Source: Diadophis punctatus similis
Taxonomy: Eukaryota; Chordata; Lepidosauria; Squamata; Dipsadidae
DNA: 64,000 nt
Direction: 5' to 3'
NCBI GenBank assembly: GCA_023053685.1
Contig: JALIGW010000219.1
Span: 90,001-154,000 of the forward strand
A model generated the notes under the pieces. The model had not been told where the DNA came from. It was given only the letters and a program-made list of their open reading frames with translations, and searched no databases. Numbering within the stretch: the stretch's first letter is position 1; each line of letters begins with the position of its first letter. A program made the position numbers and the translations under genes. Positions 52,112 through 63,770 of the stretch are shown piece by piece.

Positions 52112-52647
52112 AAATAGAAATAACAGAGTTGGAAGGGACCTTGGAGGTCTTCTAGTCCAACCCCCTGCTTAGGCAGGAAACCACTTCAGACAAATGGTTA
52201 TCCAATCTCTTCTTAAAAAGATCCAGTGTTGGAGCACCCACAAGGCAAGCTGTTCCACTGATTAATTGATCTCACTGTCAGGAAATTTCTCCTTAGTTCT
52301 AAGTTGCTTCTCCCCTGGATTAGTTTCCACCCATTGCTTCTTGTTCTACCCTCAGGTGCTTTGGAGAATAGCTTGACTCCCTCTTCTTTGTGGCAACCCC
52401 TGAGATATTGGAAGACTGCTATAATCTCTCCCCGGTCCTTCTTTTCATTAAACTAGACATACCCAGTTCCTGCAACCGTTCTTCGTATGTTTTAGCCTCC
52501 AGTCCCCTAATCCTCTTTGTTGCTCTTCTCTGCACTCTTTTTAGAGTCTCAACATCTTTTTTTACATTGTGGCGACCAAAACTGAATGCAATATTCCAAG
52601 TGTGGCCTTACCAAGGCATTATAAAGTGGTATTAATTGCCAATTATA
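52112..52647 (-). mobile_element. CR1 LINE 3' end
   Basis: Starting with an ATTTCTATTTC-like tail and the terminal motif, it extends back through the 'RTRSNGWKLIQGRSN'-type region to '[13 protein letters not shown]'-type codons in decayed form. Confidence 0.87.
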
Positions 52648-52694
52648 CTGTTGCCAGATTATACTGTTGTTGTTTTTTTAAAAACCGTATCTTC

Positions 52695-52855
52695 CAAATG
52701 ACAGTGAGACCAATCAATCAGTGGAACAGCTTGCCTCCAGGAGCTGTGGGTGCTCCATCACTGGATGTTTTTAAGAAGAGATTGGATAACCATTTGTCTG
52801 AAGTGGTTTCCTGCCTAAGCAGGGGGTTGGACTAGAAGACCTCCAAGGTTTTCTG
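52695..52855 (+). mobile_element. CR1 LINE 3' end
   Basis: It encodes 'QWNSLPPGAVGAPSLDVFKK' then RLDNHLSEVV and the terminal ggactagaagacctcc. It lies in opposite orientation just after the previous CR1. Confidence 0.85.
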
Positions 52856-52893
52856 CAGGTTTTCAAGAAGAGACTGGCTAGAATGGTATGGGG

Positions 52894-53700
52894 CCGTGAT
52901 GGCGAACCTATGGCACGCGTGCCACAGGTGGCACGCGGAGCCATATCTGCCGGCACATGAGCCGTTGCCCTAGCTCAGTTCCAGCGCGCATGTGCGTGCC
53001 GGCCAGCTGATTTTCGGCTTGTGCGGAGGCTCTGGGAGGGCGCTTTCAGCCTCCGGAGGGCCTCGGGGGGGGGCAGGGAGGCCATTTTCACCCTCCCCAG
53101 GCTCCAGGGAAGCCTCTGGAGCCTGGGGAGCAGTGGTGGGTTCCTACCAGTGCGGTCCACTCTATAGCACCGGTAGCGGCCCGCTGGTGATGTCACAGTA
53201 CCGGTGCGGTCGGTTGCTGGTGCCTGGGCGCCGCCATTTTTTAAAAAAATTCTTCTGCGCATGCCCAGAAGCCGAGTTTCCGGCACTGCTCATGCGCTGC
53301 CTTCCTACCCCACAGTGAGTCCAAGCAGGGGAGGATGGCTGAGGGAGCGCGTGAGACGCTGAAAGAACGGGCGGCAGGAGCTATCTCCATTCCCCTCCCT
53401 TCAGCAGTCTGAGAAGCCACGAACGCGCGGTGATGATCCCAGGCATTTTCGCACATTTGAGGCTTCTCGAGCTGCTGAGGGGAGGGGGAACGGGCGGCAG
53501 GACCTATCTCAGTTCTCCTCCCTTCAGCAGTCTGAGAAGCCACGCCCACCCGGTCACATGGCTGGCAAGCCACACCCACAAGATAAGCCACGCCCACAGA
53601 GTGGTAGTAAAAAAATTAAGAACCCACCCCTGCTGGGGAGGGTGAAAAGCGGGCCTACCGGAAGTCGGGAAATGAGGCAGCAGGGGAGGCGGGTCAGCCG
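52894..53700. mobile_element. hAT-like element, left part, related to 33368
   Basis: It starts ccgtgatggcgaacc and 'tatggcacgcgtgccacagg', the left end of the 890-bp family. A 502-bp hAT-like element (53131-53632) is inserted in its GC-rich body. The body resumes as ggtgaaaagcgggcc, but the right end is not visible. Confidence 0.7.
53131..53632 (+). mobile_element. hAT-like element, 520-bp family
   Basis: The ends are cagtggtgggttcc and gaacccacccctg; the perfect duplication is ctggggag (53123-53130 and 53633-53640). Confidence 0.92.
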
Positions 53701-54400
53701 CACAACTCTAGAGTCCAAGATGGGCTTTGACATGAAGAACTTTTTTCCTTCTGGGACCTCCAGAATCCAAGACCTCAGAGGATCCAGCTTTGCCATTATG
53801 CAAGAGACTTGCCCCTACATCTCCTTTCTCTGAGTCTAATTTTAGAAACCTCCATCAGGTTTCTCTCCACCTGATTTCTGTGGCGAGAGAAGGGATCAGA
53901 AGGTCCTTTCCCCATAACATGCTCAGAAGGAATTGGCTCCAGCTGTTTGTTCGTTTTGACTGAACCTTTTCCAGGGTACCAGATTGTTTTGGAGGCCGGA
54001 TGAGTAAAATGATGCAGATAGTTCCAAGTACAACCTCACCAGAGACATGGGGTTTGTTTGGGTTTTTTTTTAAGTATTAGGATACTGTCAGTTTTCTGTT
54101 TGACTTACTTCCTAACGTTTCTTAAGGTACAACATGTGTTTTTTGGAAACCTGCATCCTCAAAAGGATGAGATTTTCTTTGGAGGGTCAACACAATCCCT
54201 AAATCTCCCGATCAGCTTCCACCAAGAAAAATGAATATATGTGAAGTCAGAATTTTTGGGTCCAATAGACATTCTTCTTGTACTCGGTTACATTGTCTGG
54301 ATTTGCTTTCGATGCTCCTCCTTGTCCCAGTTGGAAACAGTCCTTCTATTTTCTTTTTCTTCAGTGGTCCTTTCCTGTCTCCCTTCTCTTTTCTGAGCCT
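53701..54400. other. Unique-looking sequence
   Basis: About 700 bp with no recognised repeat or exon. Confidence 0.3.
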
Positions 54401-54957
<557 letters not shown>

Positions 54958-55050
54958 CTTATTCTATTCTATTCTATTCTATTCTATTCTATTCTATTCT
55001 ATTCTATTCTATTCCTATTCCTATTCCTATTCCTATTCCTATTCCTATTC
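54958..55050 (+). repeat. (ATTCT)n then (ATTCCT)n microsatellite
   Basis: It begins at the CR1 end and changes unit from five to six bases. Confidence 0.96.
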
Positions 55051-55565
55051 CTTTTTTAATTGTTTTTTATTGAACACACAAAACAAGACAAAACAAAACG
55101 TATAACAAACAGGTGGGGCATTTGTAGCCCCCTTTCCATCCAAAGCTGTTGTCGGATGATTACATTTTATACAGTGCTTCATTTAATATTCATATTATTC
55201 TCACATTACCTATCCTATTGTACAATATACCTTCTAAAACCTTTACAAGATTACATGGAAATACACCTTTATACTTTTCTTTTACTTATCTTACTGTTAA
55301 CTAAGGCATTAGCATCCCCAATAGTAATTAAATTCTCTGCTCCTAGTTCTGTAAATTTATCGTGTAATTTTTTTATAAGATTCAAATTATTTATCATTTG
55401 AGGCATAATGTGTTGTGAGTATAGCAAGTAGTTTTAAAATCTCTTTTTTTATATGTACTTCTTGGAGAGCAATTACATTGATGTCAAGTTTTTCTTTTTT
55501 TTTGTTTAAAAAATATTTGAGTTCTTTACTTTTGGTTATTAAGTCCATTTATTTTGCTGAATGTT
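55051..55565 (-). mobile_element. Probable L1 endonuclease-region fragment
   Basis: On the minus strand near 55480-55560 the reading is KELKYFLNKKKEKLDINVIA then LQEVHI, and near 55300-55370 it is KFTELGAENLI followed by IGDANALVNS. These resemble parts of the L1 endonuclease (LQE.HI and GD.N motifs). Stops interrupt them. Microsatellites border both sides. Confidence 0.45.
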
Positions 55566-55640
55566 ATTTTTATTCCTATTCCTATTCCTATTCCTATTCC
55601 TATTCCTATTCCTATTCCTATTCCTATTCCTATTCCTATC
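55566..55640 (+). repeat. (TTCCTA)n microsatellite
   Basis: About 12 units of the same hexamer as at 55015-55050, which suggests that the intervening sequence was inserted into one array. Confidence 0.95.
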
Positions 55641-56011
55641 CTATCAATTTTTCCCCATATCTTTTTGTTTTTACAATGTAAAATAATTTATTTTGTCCAC
55701 CGTACTGGCCACCTTACTACTAAAATCCAAATCACTCGCGGACAAGCTGGTAGGGATTGTTCCCACCACAGATCCTGGGGGGTACCACCCTGTTTATACC
55801 CATCCATTACAGAATCTGTCTCTTTAGTCTTACTATCTATTTTCTTTTATTTAACTCATTATCTGTCCTGAGCTGCCTGGGTGGTAAAATAATTCCAGCA
55901 TGTGATCCTTCCAGGAAGTTGTGTCCAAAATGCAGACTTGACTAAAGAGCTCCTTATGCCTAGGAAGACACGGGCCATTTTTTTCTTTCTTCAAGACACC
56001 TTTCAGATTCA
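55641..56011. other. Unassigned sequence
   Basis: No recognised feature. Confidence 0.3.
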
Positions 56012-56891
56012 GAGGGTGAGTCAAAAAGTAAATCCATTTTCTTTATTTCAGGCGAAGTTTTTGATAAAAAAAATACCTGAAATTTTTCCCAGTTATAAAT
56101 GATTATACCATTTATGTTCTGAAATATTTTGTTTCTTACTTTTCAGGTTGTTAGACTCGCAAGGAAAATTCAAAATGGCTGCCCCCTTGGAGTTGCGTCA
56201 AAAACAAAGAGCAGTGATTGAATTCCTTGTTGCTGAGGGGGAAACCCCTGTGAACATTCACAGACAATTACAAAATGTGTTTGAGGACAATACTTTAGAT
56301 TATAGAGGGTTTGAAAGAGGGTTTGAGAGGAAAACATTATTCTAGTGACGAGGAAGCGAAAACTGCAGTGAAAAAGTGGCTCAAACTCAAAGTGAACCGC
56401 TCCAAACTTGACTGTAGAAAATACGACTTTAGCAACAGAGTGGTAAATGCCTGGAACTCACTACCTGACACCAAACCCCCAAAACTTTACCCTTAGACTG
56501 TCCACTGTTGACCTCACCCGATTCCTAAGAGGTCAGTAAGGGGCGTGCATAAGTGCATCAGCGTGCCTACCGTCCCTGTCTTAATGTTCCCTCTTATCAG
56601 TACTCATCTTATGTATATAAACAATGTTATATCTATGTATATTACCAACACGTTCTTGACAAAAATAAATAAATAAAATAAAATAAAGAGCAGTCAACAC
56701 ATTTTTACGAGGCAGGGAAACATGCTCTCATTCGAAGGTGGAACATTGCTATTGAGAGAAACGGTGACTATGTTGAGAAGTAGGGATGTGATCCACAGAG
56801 GACCAGCTTCATTTTGATGTATGCTACGTGTTCCTGTGTTGGTAATTATACCTGTCCTAAAGAAAATGGCATTACGTTTTGACTCACCCTC
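56012..56891 (+). mobile_element. Mariner-type transposon, internally deleted and interrupted
   Basis: The ends gagggtgagtcaaaa and ttttgactcaccctc are inverse repeats. The frame from about 56175 begins MAAPLELRQKQRAVIEFLVA, a mariner transposase N-terminus (helix-turn-helix region). At about 56310 it jumps to the C-terminal 'YSSDEEAKTAVKKWLK'. The last part, 'RRWNIAIERNGDYVEK', follows the LINE insert. The central catalytic DDD region is missing, so this is a dead copy. A TA duplication is not evident on the left. Confidence 0.82.
56387..56685 (+). mobile_element. CR1/L3-like LINE 3' end in mariner
   Basis: It encodes 'SKLDCRKYDFSNRVVNAWNS' and carries cctaagaggtcagtaagg and (AAAT)n. The mariner C-terminus continues on the other side, so the LINE landed after the transposon. 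Confidence 0.82.
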
Positions 56892-56912
56892 GTATATTTG
56901 TAGTCCTACACT

Positions 56913-57271
56913 TCCAGCAGTTTCTTTAGTGAGAATTTGAAGTTACAATGGCACTGAACACACTGACTTATCGCCATTGCAGCATCCTGATGGTCACATG
57001 ATCAAAATTCAGACGCTCGGCCACTGACTCGTACTTATGACGGTTGCAGTGTCCCAGGGTCACGTGATCCCCTTGTGTGACCTTCTGACGAGCAGAGTCA
57101 ATATGGAAGCCAGATTCACTTAACAACCGTGTGGGACTAACTTAACAACTGCAGTGATTCACTTAACAACTATAGCAAGAAAGGTGATAAATTGGGACAA
57201 TTGTCCCCCTGTCCCACTTTGCAACATAAATTTTGGGCTCCGTTGTGGTCGTAAGTCGAGGACTGCCTGTC
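56913..57271. mobile_element. Family D repeat
   Basis: It has 'cacatgatcaaaattcagac', 'gaagccagattcacttaaca' and ends 'gtaagtcgaggactgcctg'. It lies just outside the right end of the mariner. Confidence 0.75.
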
Positions 57272-57385
57272 CTCGAGGATTGTTTTAGAACTGAAAATGA
57301 ATTCTGACATCTTGCTTGGCTCCTAAATGATCGATCAATGTTTCTTGAGTTTTTTTATGTAAAAAGGTAAGAGAAAAAGTAATCA

Positions 57386-58262
57386 GATTAGATTATTATT
57401 AGAGTTGGAAGGGGCCTTGTAGGTCATCTAGTCCAACCCCCTGCTCAAGCAGGAGTCCCTACACCATTTCCGACAAATGGCAGTCCAGTTTCCTCTTGAA
57501 AGTCTCTATTGTTGGAGCTTTCACAACCTCTGAAGGCAAGCTGTTCCACTGGTTGATCGCTCTCACCGTCAGAAAGTTTCTCCTCACTTCCAGGTTGAAT
57601 CTCTCCTTGGTCAGCTTCCATCCGTTATTCCTTGTTTGGCTTTCTGGTGCCATAGAGAACAGCCTGACCCCCTCCTCTCTGTGGCATCCCCTCAAGTATT
57701 GGAACACTGCTATCATGTCACCCCTGGTCCTTCTCTTCGCCAGACTGGCCAAGCTCAGTTCCTGCAACCGCTCTTCGTATGTTTTATTTTCCAGACCCTT
57801 TATCATCCTGGCTGCTCTCTTCTGCACTTTCTCTAGAGTTTCAATGTCTTTTTTGTAGTGTGGTGACCAAAACTGGATGCAGTACTCTAGGTGTGGTCTG
57901 ACCAAGGCTATATAGAGTGGTATTAGTACCTCTCTGGTCCTTGATTGTATCTGTAAGGATATTTATGCAGCTCAGGACTGCGTTGGCCTTTTTGGCTGCT
58001 GCTGCACACTGCTGGCTCATATTTAGTTGGCTGTCCACCAGGACTCCGAGATCCCTCTCGCAATCGCTGCTATTGAGTGTGGTTTCACCCAGTTTGTATG
58101 TGTATTTTTGATTCTTCTTACCTAGGTGTAGAATTTTACTTTTCTCTGTGTTAAATTTCATTTTATTGGTTTGGGCCCAGTGTTCGAGTCTGTCAAGGTC
58201 CCTCTGGATTTTGAGTCTGTCCTCTGGGGTGTTTGCTACTCCCGCCAGCTTTGGCCATCTCA
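57386..58262 (-). mobile_element. CR1 LINE, young subfamily, well preserved C-terminus
   Basis: The minus-strand frame 57905-57459 gives 148 unbroken residues from '[20 protein letters not shown]' to LDCHLSEMV. One frameshift near 57930 separates it from an upstream frame with 'LEHWAQTNKMKFNTEKSK' and 'DLGVLVDSQLNMSQQCAAAA'. The tail is ATAATAA-like. The catalytic core lies beyond the 5' truncation. Confidence 0.92.
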
Positions 58263-58439
58263 GCATGGAGAAGTGCAAAAACGTCCCACCCACCAGCCTT
58301 CGCTTCTCTGAAAAGAACTTTGAAAACAAATTCTGTTTTAGAGAGAATAAGAACTGGTAGGCAAAACAGAAGAAAAAAAGCTGCTGGGCAGTGAGTGAAA
58401 TGGGTCTGCTTTCTAGCTCTTTCTTATTTTATTTTTATT
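58263..58439. other. Unassigned sequence
   Basis: Short spacer between CR1 pieces. Confidence 0.3.
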
Positions 58440-58545
58440 ATTTTTTATTTTGTAGTGTGGTGACCAAAATTGGATGCAGTACTCTAGGTGTGGTCTAACT
58501 AAGGCTATATAGAGTGGCATTACTACCTCCCTAGTCCTAGATTGT
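58440..58545 (-). mobile_element. CR1 LINE internal fragment
   Basis: It repeats the 'tagtgtggtgaccaaaattg' segment also present at 57860, about 100 bp in all. It may be a local duplication of the adjacent CR1. Confidence 0.75.
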
Positions 58546-58999
58546 ATCTCTCAAGTATCTAATTACAAGAAAAAGTAATCAGATGAGCAATCTTCCTAAT
58601 AAAAGGAGACCTGTGTTCACATGTAACTCACAGTTTTACATTTTCCCCACGTCGCATAAGTTCTTTTTGTAAAGTCAGTTCATGCACCCCATAGTTGGTC
58701 AACAAAGGACAGTTCACATATGATTAGTTGCTTCTCTTTGCAGAGCTAGTTTACATGAAAAACGAGAAGAAAAAAGAAGAGGTGGCTTAACAACAAGAAC
58801 TATTATCAAAAGGCGATTCTGGGTTGTTATTTTTTTCTTAAAAATTAGGACAATTTAACCATATAAATAATGTATCAAGAGGAAGAGGAGGGTCAAGTGA
58901 GAAAAATGTTGACCACAAAATTCCAACGTTAGCAATGTTTTCTCTTGGTTCTGATACTGTCAGCCTTGCATGGTAGGCCAGGTCAAGAGATCCAGGAAT
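58546..58999. other. Unassigned sequence
   Basis: No recognised feature. Confidence 0.3.
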
Positions 59000-59164
59000 G
59001 GAACGCTCCAAACTGGAGGTTTTAAAGAAGAGATTGGATTTCATTTGCCTGAAATCAGAATCAGAATAGAGCTGGAAGGGACTTTGGAGGTCTTTTAGTC
59101 CAGCCTCCTGCTCAAGCAGGAGATCCTATACCATTTTAGACAAGCGACTGTCCAATCTCTTCTT
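59000..59164. mobile_element. Two CR1 tips in opposite orientation
   Basis: 59000-59050 is plus-strand 'LEVLKKRLDF' sequence. 59051-59164 is the minus-strand CR1 terminus with an ATTCT/GATTCT tail. Confidence 0.75.
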
Positions 59165-59373
59165 TTGGCATGGCTTGGTGGGTGTGACTTGGTGGGCATG
59201 GCAGGGGAAGGATATTGCAAAATCCCCATTTCCTCCCAATCAGCTGGGACTCGGGAGGCAGAGAATAGATGGGGGTTGTGGCAGTCAGAGGTCGTATTTA
59301 CCAGTTCTCCGAACTACTCAAAATCTCTGCTACCGGTTCTCCAGAACTGGTCAGAACCTGCTGAAACCCACCT
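59165..59373. mobile_element. hAT-like element, right part
   Basis: The right end is gaaacccacctctg, preceded by ctaccggttctccag as in other local elements. It abuts a family D repeat (cttacaacc). The left end is missing. Confidence 0.55.
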
Positions 59374-59695
59374 CTGCTTACAACCCATTCTCAAAGTTAT
59401 AACCATCGTACCCTCCCCGCGGTCATTGTGATTGTGATGTGGGCGTTTGGCAACCATTTATACAATGGTTGCAGCATTGTGATTTGCGAGCTTCCAACAA
59501 GCGAAGTCAATGGAGGAAGTTGGGTTGACTTAATGACCAGGTAATTCACTTAATGGCCATGCGATCTGCTTAACCACTATGGTAAAAAAAATGATTGTAA
59601 AGGTCTGGCCAAGCGGTGACTCTTAAGAACCGCATCATTCGCGACCAAAATTCTGCTCCCAGTTGTCGGTTGTAAGCCAAGGATGACCTGTGTCT
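59374..59695. mobile_element. Family D repeat
   Basis: It includes 'cttaatgaccaggtaattca' and ends 'ggttgtaagccaaggatgac'. It is more diverged than the other copies. Confidence 0.65.
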
Positions 59696-59836
59696 GATTA
59701 TTTGATTCTCCATCCGTGGTACGAGGAGGAGATCTCAGTTTTAGACCTTGTATTTGGAGAAATGCAAGACAGAACCATTTTCAGAAGTCAGCAATTTTCA
59801 ACTGCAGCTATTCTGAAAGGGCTAAGCCTCTACTCC

Positions 59837-60200
59837 AAAATTAGAGAATAACGGAGTTAGAAGGGACCTTGGAGGTCTTCTAATCCAATTCCCTGCTTGA
59901 GCAGAAGACCCTATACCATTCTGGACAAATGGCTGTCCAATCTCTTCTTAAAAACCTCCAGTGATGGAGCACCCATATCTTCTGAAGGTAAGTTGTTCCA
60001 CTGATTTGTTGTTCTCACTGAAAGGAAAATTTATCCTTAATTTTAGGTTGGATCTCTCTTTGATAAACTTCCATCTGCAACTTCTGGTCCTGCCCTCAGG
60101 TGCTTTGGAGAATAGGTTGATCCCATCTCCACTATGACAGCCCCTCAAATATAGGAAGACTCTATCATTTCACCCTTATTCCTTCTCTTAATTAGACTAC
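59837..60200 (-). mobile_element. CR1 LINE 3' end
   Basis: The minus-strand frame 60148-59948 contains 'PEGRTRSCRWKFIKERSNLK'. The terminal motif and a TTATTCT tail are at the left edge. Confidence 0.87.
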
Positions 60201-60204
60201 ATAC

Positions 60205-60975
60205 TTCTCTTCTAACAAAACGAAATTCAGTGTAGACACTTAGGCAAAGAAAACCAAAAATAGACATATAAACTGGGTGAAACCAGGCTTAATAGCAGTA
60301 ACTGTGAGAGGGATCTTGGAATCTTAGTGGACAACCAATTAAATAGGAGTCAACAGTGTGTGGTGGCAGCCAAAAAAAGCCAATGCAATCCTAAATTGCA
60401 TTAACAGAAGGATACAATCAAGATCAAGTGAGATAATACTCTATAAAGCCTTAGTAAGACCTCACCTAGAATACTGCATCCAGTTTTGATCACCACACTA
60501 TAAAAAAAGATGTTGAAACTCTAGAAAGAGTGCAGAGAAGAGCAACCAAGATGATTAGGGGATTGGAGGCTAAAACATACGATGAACGGTTGCAGGAACT
60601 GGGCCTGGCTAGTCTAGTGAAGAGAAGGACCAGGGGAGACATGATAGAAGTCTTCCAATATTTGAGGGTCTGCCACAGAGAGGAGGGGGGTCAAGCTATT
60701 TTCCAAAGCACCCGAAGGCCAGACAAGGAACAATGGATGGAAACTGACAAAGGGGAGATTCAACCTAGAAATAAGGAGGAATTTTCTGACAGTGAGAACC
60801 ATCAACCGATGGAAAAGAAGTTGCCTTCGGAAGTTGTGGGAGCTTCATCACTGGAGGCTTTCAAGAAGAGATTGGACTGCCATTTGTCAGAAACGGTGTA
60901 GGCTCTCCTGCTTGGGCAGGGGGTTGGGCTAGATGACCTACAAGGTCCCTTCCAACTCTGTCAATCTGTTAATCT
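60205..60975 (+). mobile_element. CR1 LINE 3' end
   Basis: It starts in the 'KTKFSVDT'-like region and encodes '[13 protein letters not shown]', then the frame 60530-60901 with '[20 protein letters not shown]' and 'LDCHLSETV'. An inserted G near 60692 and a later indel shift the frame twice. The terminal motif is intact. Confidence 0.88.
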
Positions 60976-61343
60976 TCGTTAGTCGTAAGGACCGTTCCCC
61001 TTTTCATGGCTTCCTGTTGAGGTCCAGTTGCCAAAACATCCTTTTGTGACGTGGGTGGAGATGCGTGGGGTAGCGAGCAAACTTCAACCACTGAACAGTT
61101 AGGTAAGGACAAACCCCAAAACAGCGTCTCAAATTACTGATGTGCAGCCAACTCAAGGATCTGACATCCAAGGGAATCAGGATAATCTATTTCACAACAG
61201 CTTAAAAGAAGAAGAAAAACCTTTGAGCACATTGTTCTGCTTTTGTTTACAGCTAAAAGAAATAATAATAAGAAACTTTTGGTGTACAGTCTTCTATGAA
61301 CTCAGGCATTCCTATTTACCTTGAGGGGGAAATACTTTGCTTT
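60976..61343. other. Unassigned sequence
   Basis: No recognised feature. Confidence 0.3.
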
Positions 61344-61742
61344 CAGGTAGTCCTCGACTTAGCAACCACAATTGAGCCCAGCTTTTATGTTGCTAAGTGA
61401 GACATTTGTTAAGTGCGTTTTGCCCCATTTTGTGGCCTTTCTTCCCACTGTTGTTAAATGAATCACTGCAGTTCTTAAGTTAGTAACCCGGTTGTTGAGT
61501 GAATCTGGCTTCCCCATTGACTTTGCTTGTCAAAAGGTCGCAAAAGGGGATCACATGACTCCGGGACACTGCAACCGTCATAAATAGGAGTCAGTTACCG
61601 AGCATCTGAATTTTGATCACGTGACCATTGGAATGCTGCAAAGGTCATAAGTGTGAACAATGGTCCTAGGTCACTTTTTTCCCAGTGTCGTCGTAACATT
61701 GAATGCTGCCTAAATGAACTGTTGTCAGTCATAGACTACCTG
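61344..61742. mobile_element. Family D repeat, most complete copy
   Basis: Both termini are present: caggtagtcctcgactta at the left and atagactacctg at the right, an imperfect inverted pair. The interior contains 'gatcacatgactccgggaca' and 'gaattttgatcacgtgacca'. No target duplication is readable. Confidence 0.78.
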
Positions 61743-61825
61743 CCTAAAGTTTACTTCTACATTTGATGGGGATCTATTATTGTTCAATAATCCTCTGGTT
61801 AAAAATCCTTCTCTGTTAAAGTGTG

Positions 61826-61877
<52 letters not shown>

Positions 61878-62271
61878 CGCGCGCGCTTCTACAACACAAT
61901 GTCATATTGTCATTCCATTTCTTAAGAGGGTTTGGCAGGTTTTTCGAAACATTGATTATTATTTTTTTCATCACCACTTGTTTACAGAAACAAAATGTTT
62001 GAACGGAGGATGTTTTAATGTACAGGATATGTCAGACATGAAATGGAGGAACAGTTGGCCGACACGCTGGGATCTGAGTCCAAATAAGACTTGGCTGCAC
62101 GCCGGCAAGATCTCTGCTGGGAAACAGGAAGGGGGTGTGAACATTAACTTATACAGTAATAACCTCATCAGAAGCCTCTTAGAATGTAGCTCTTGCTGTC
62201 AGAAGAACCGTATCCCTCCCAATTGCTCTTAAAAGCACGACAGGAACCAAAGACGTCATTCATTTGTACAG

Positions 62272-62336
<65 letters not shown>

Positions 62337-62361
62337 CACATAGTAGGCATTTTATTATCTA
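61743..62361. other. Unassigned sequence with (TG)n and (CA)n tracts
   Basis: A (TG)n tract at 61826-61887 and a (CA)n tract at 62272-62334 bracket about 380 bp of unique-looking DNA. The open frame 61780-62232 spans the TG tract and has no domain. Confidence 0.5.
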
Positions 62362-62746
62362 CCGTATTTTTCAGAGTATAAGACGCACCTTTTTCCTCCC
62401 TAAAAGAGGCTGGAAATTTGGGTGCGTCTTATACTTCGAATGTAGCTTTTTCGAAGCTTTTTTTTTTCAGCCCTAACGAGGTGCTAACGATCTTCCCGGC
62501 TTCCTATTCCCTCCGAAGAAGGTTTTTTCCTGCCCTAAGTCTTTGCAAGCTTGTTTTCATTCCTACTCCCTCTGAAAAAGGCTTTTTCAGCCTAACCAGA
62601 GGATAAAATAATGTGCTGAACCTGAACAGACTAAGGAAGCTAGCCAGATGAATACCTGGTAGGTAGATTCCCCCCCCCCTATTTTCCTCCCCCAAAACTA
62701 AGGTGCATCTTATACTCCGGTGTGTCTTATACTCCGAAAAATACGG
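62362..62746 (+). mobile_element. TA-flanked inverted-repeat element, 385 bp
   Basis: The ends ccgtatttttcagagtataa and ttatactccgaaaaatacgg are inverse repeats flanked by TA. The interior has one to two copies of the unit amplified at 46085. Confidence 0.82.
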
Positions 62747-62892
62747 TAATTTTGATTGAAGTTTTAACAAAGGAAGAATTAATACAAACTAAATAGAAGA
62801 ACACAGAATAAAAGGGATGTAAGGGACCGGAGAATAATAGGGTTGGAAGGAAGCTTCTAGTCCAACCTCCTGCTCAAGCAGGAGACACAATA

Positions 62893-63152
62893 TGAGCAGA
62901 GCCTAGATGGCACAGCGATTAGAGGCAGGTACTGCAGGCCACTTTAGCTGATTGTGATCCGCAGGTCAGCGGTTCAAATCTCACCGGCTCAAGGTTGACT
63001 CAGCCTTCCATCCTTCCGAGGTAGGTAAAATGAGGACCCAGATTGTTGGGGGAAATATAAATATACATTGCTTACTGGTGTAAACCGCTTAGAGAGTGCT
63101 TGCACTGTGAGGCGGTATATAAATCTCACAAAATAAAATAAATAAATAAAAG
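62893..63152 (+). mobile_element. tRNA-derived SINE with (AAAT)n tail
   Basis: The head gatggcacagcgattag and box B-like gcggttcaaatctc are followed by the Sauria-type body and 'gtgaggcggtatataaatct', then AAAT units. It matches the copy at 9690 in tail type. Confidence 0.8.
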
Positions 63153-63433
63153 AAATATCATTCCAGACAATGACTGTCTCTTCTTGAAAACCTCCAGTGA
63201 TGGAGCGCCCATCACTTCTGGAGGTAAGTCACTGACTGACTGTTCTCACTGTTAGGAAGTTTCTCCTTTGTTCTAGGTTGCTTCTCTCCTGGATTAATTT
63301 CCATCTGTTGTTTCTTTTTTTGTCTTCAGGTGCTTTGGAGAAAAGGTTAACCCCTTCCTTGTGGCAGCCCCTTAAATATTGGAACATGTCTAACTGCTAT
63401 CATGTCACCCCTAGCCCTTCATTTCATTAAACT

Positions 63434-63770
63434 AAAGGTAAAGGTTCCCCTTGCACATATGTGCCAGTCGTTCCCAACTCTAGGGGGCGGTGCTCATCTC
63501 CGTTTCAAAGCCGAAGAGCCAGCACTGTCTGAAGACGTCTCCGTGGTCATGTGGCCGGCATGACTAACCACCAAAGGCGCACGGAGCGCTGTTACCTTCC
63601 CACCAAAGTGGTCCCTTTTTTTCTACTTGCATTTTTAATGTGCTTTTGAACTGCTAGGTTAGCAGAAGCTGGGACAAGTAACGGGAGCTCACACCGTTAG
63701 GTGGCTCTAGGGATTCGAACCGCTGAACTGGTGATCTTCTGATCAACAAGCTCAGCATCTTAGCCACTGA
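63434..63770 (-). mobile_element. Second tRNA-derived SINE family
   Basis: On the plus strand it runs 'aaggtaaaggttccccttgc', 'ctagggggcggtgctcatct', 'gtggtcatgtggccggcatg' and ends with 'gggattcgaaccgctgaact' and 'cttagccactgagc', the inverse of tRNA boxes B and A. This arrangement is a squamate SINE that I recall but cannot name with certainty. Confidence 0.7.

Noticed and set aside
57459..57905. 148-codon uninterrupted frame as a host gene
   Set aside because: The protein is the CR1 ORF2 C-terminus, followed by the CR1 3' motif.
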